This document shows positions 13,432 through 13,685 of a stretch of 13,685 nt of DNA, piece after piece. Each line of letters opens with the position of its first letter. Position 1 is the first letter of the stretch. Location of the stretch: assembly GCA_018660305.1 (NCBI GenBank), contig JABJKO010000180.1, forward strand, positions 1 through 13,685, given 5' to 3'. The stretch comes from Rhodospirillaceae bacterium (GTDB lineage Bacteria; Pseudomonadota; Alphaproteobacteria; MPNO01; UBA2964). A program made the position numbers and the translations under genes. The notes below the pieces were generated by a model. That model did no database searches. It saw nothing but the letters and a program-made list of their open reading frames with translations, and was not told where the DNA came from.

Positions 13432-13466
13432 GCGACCATCGCGCCTTCCATCATCGGGCCGTCTGA
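13428..13466 (+). CDS. Possible 12-codon mini-ORF bridging to fliO
   Basis: ATG at 13428 overlaps the stop of the 119-aa gene (ATGA), and the frame encodes MSDHRAFHHRAV before TGA at 13464-13466. That stop lies within the GAGGA ribosome-binding site of fliO. It could pass ribosomes from the upstream gene to fliO by coupling, or be a chance frame. The peptide itself is unlikely to matter. Confidence 0.3.
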   Translation: MSDHRAFHHRAV

Positions 13467-13474
13467 GGATCGCC

Positions 13475-13685
13475 GTGGATTTTTCCATCTATTTCCGATT
13501 TCTGGTCGCCCTGGTCTTTGTTCTGGCCCTGATCGGCCTCCTGGCCTGGGCGGCGCGGCGGTTTGGCGTCCTGCGGGGCACTGTCCGCGCCAAGGGCGGC
13601 ACCCGGCGTATCGAAGTGGTGGAGATCGTCCCGATTGATTCCAAACGCCGGCTGGCCCTTATCCGCCGTGACCAGACAGAACATC
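13475..13685 (+). CDS. fliO: Flagellar biosynthesis protein FliO, 3' end missing
   Basis: GTG start at 13475, eight bases... after a GAGGA ribosome-binding site that ends at 13469; the frame stays open to the window end (70 codons visible). The protein begins MDFSIYFRFLVALVFVLALI (GTG read as Met), a single membrane helix at about 7-27, then a basic AARRFG stretch. The segment RRIEVVEIVPIDSKRRLALI follows, typical of FliO, a membrane protein that helps assemble the FliP ring of the export gate. No in-frame ATG is usable upstream. It has the normal FliO layout, and fliP would be expected downstream, completing the export gate encoded on the opposite strand. Confidence 0.88.
   Translation, partial: MDFSIYFRFLVALVFVLALIGLLAWAARRFGVLRGTVRAKGGTRRIEVVEIVPIDSKRRLALIRRDQTEH

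Overview
The window looks like a piece of an alphaproteobacterial chromosome, possibly Rhodospirillales-like. This is inferred from the GC-rich coding sequence, the flagellar gene order, CtrA-type TTAACCAT octamers and an alphaproteobacterial palindromic repeat. No rRNA or taxonomic marker is present, so the assignment is tentative. No tRNA, CRISPR array, transposase, integrase or prophage gene was seen.

Left part (1-7900), catabolic genes. It starts inside a short-chain dehydrogenase gene (+), which converges on a lower-GC orphan lipoprotein gene (-). Next is a tightly packed minus-strand operon for a three-subunit molybdenum hydroxylase of the xanthine dehydrogenase / CO dehydrogenase superfamily. 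Its transcription order is FAD subunit, 2Fe-2S subunit, Mo subunit, from 5179 down to 1454. The Mo subunit carries AYRGAGR-type rather than AYRCSFR-type active-site residues, so CO is probably not its substrate. Divergent from it is a 4,5-dihydroxyphthalate decarboxylase-like gene. After a palindromic repeat follow an AhpD/carboxymuconolactone decarboxylase-family gene and an overlapping glutathione S-transferase gene resembling LigF-type beta-etherases. A strong, probably bidirectional hairpin terminator closes this block. Together these genes suggest, without proving, breakdown of an aromatic or aryl-ether compound.

Middle (7920-9060), a PEP-CTERM (exosortase substrate) gene on the minus strand. 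Its upstream region holds an essentially perfect sigma-54 promoter enclosed by two inverted TTAACCAT octamers. Farther upstream are four 10-bp tandem repeats at an enhancer-like distance. This is the most striking regulatory structure in the window.

Right part (9062-13685), a flagellar locus. The minus-strand operon flgB-flgC-fliE-fliQ-fliR-flhB encodes proximal rod, rod/MS-ring junction and export-gate proteins. Divergent from it on the plus strand are csrA (mRNA-binding regulator), an unrecognised 119-aa helical protein, a 12-codon mini-ORF and the 5' part of fliO. The fliO gene starts with GTG and runs off the window.
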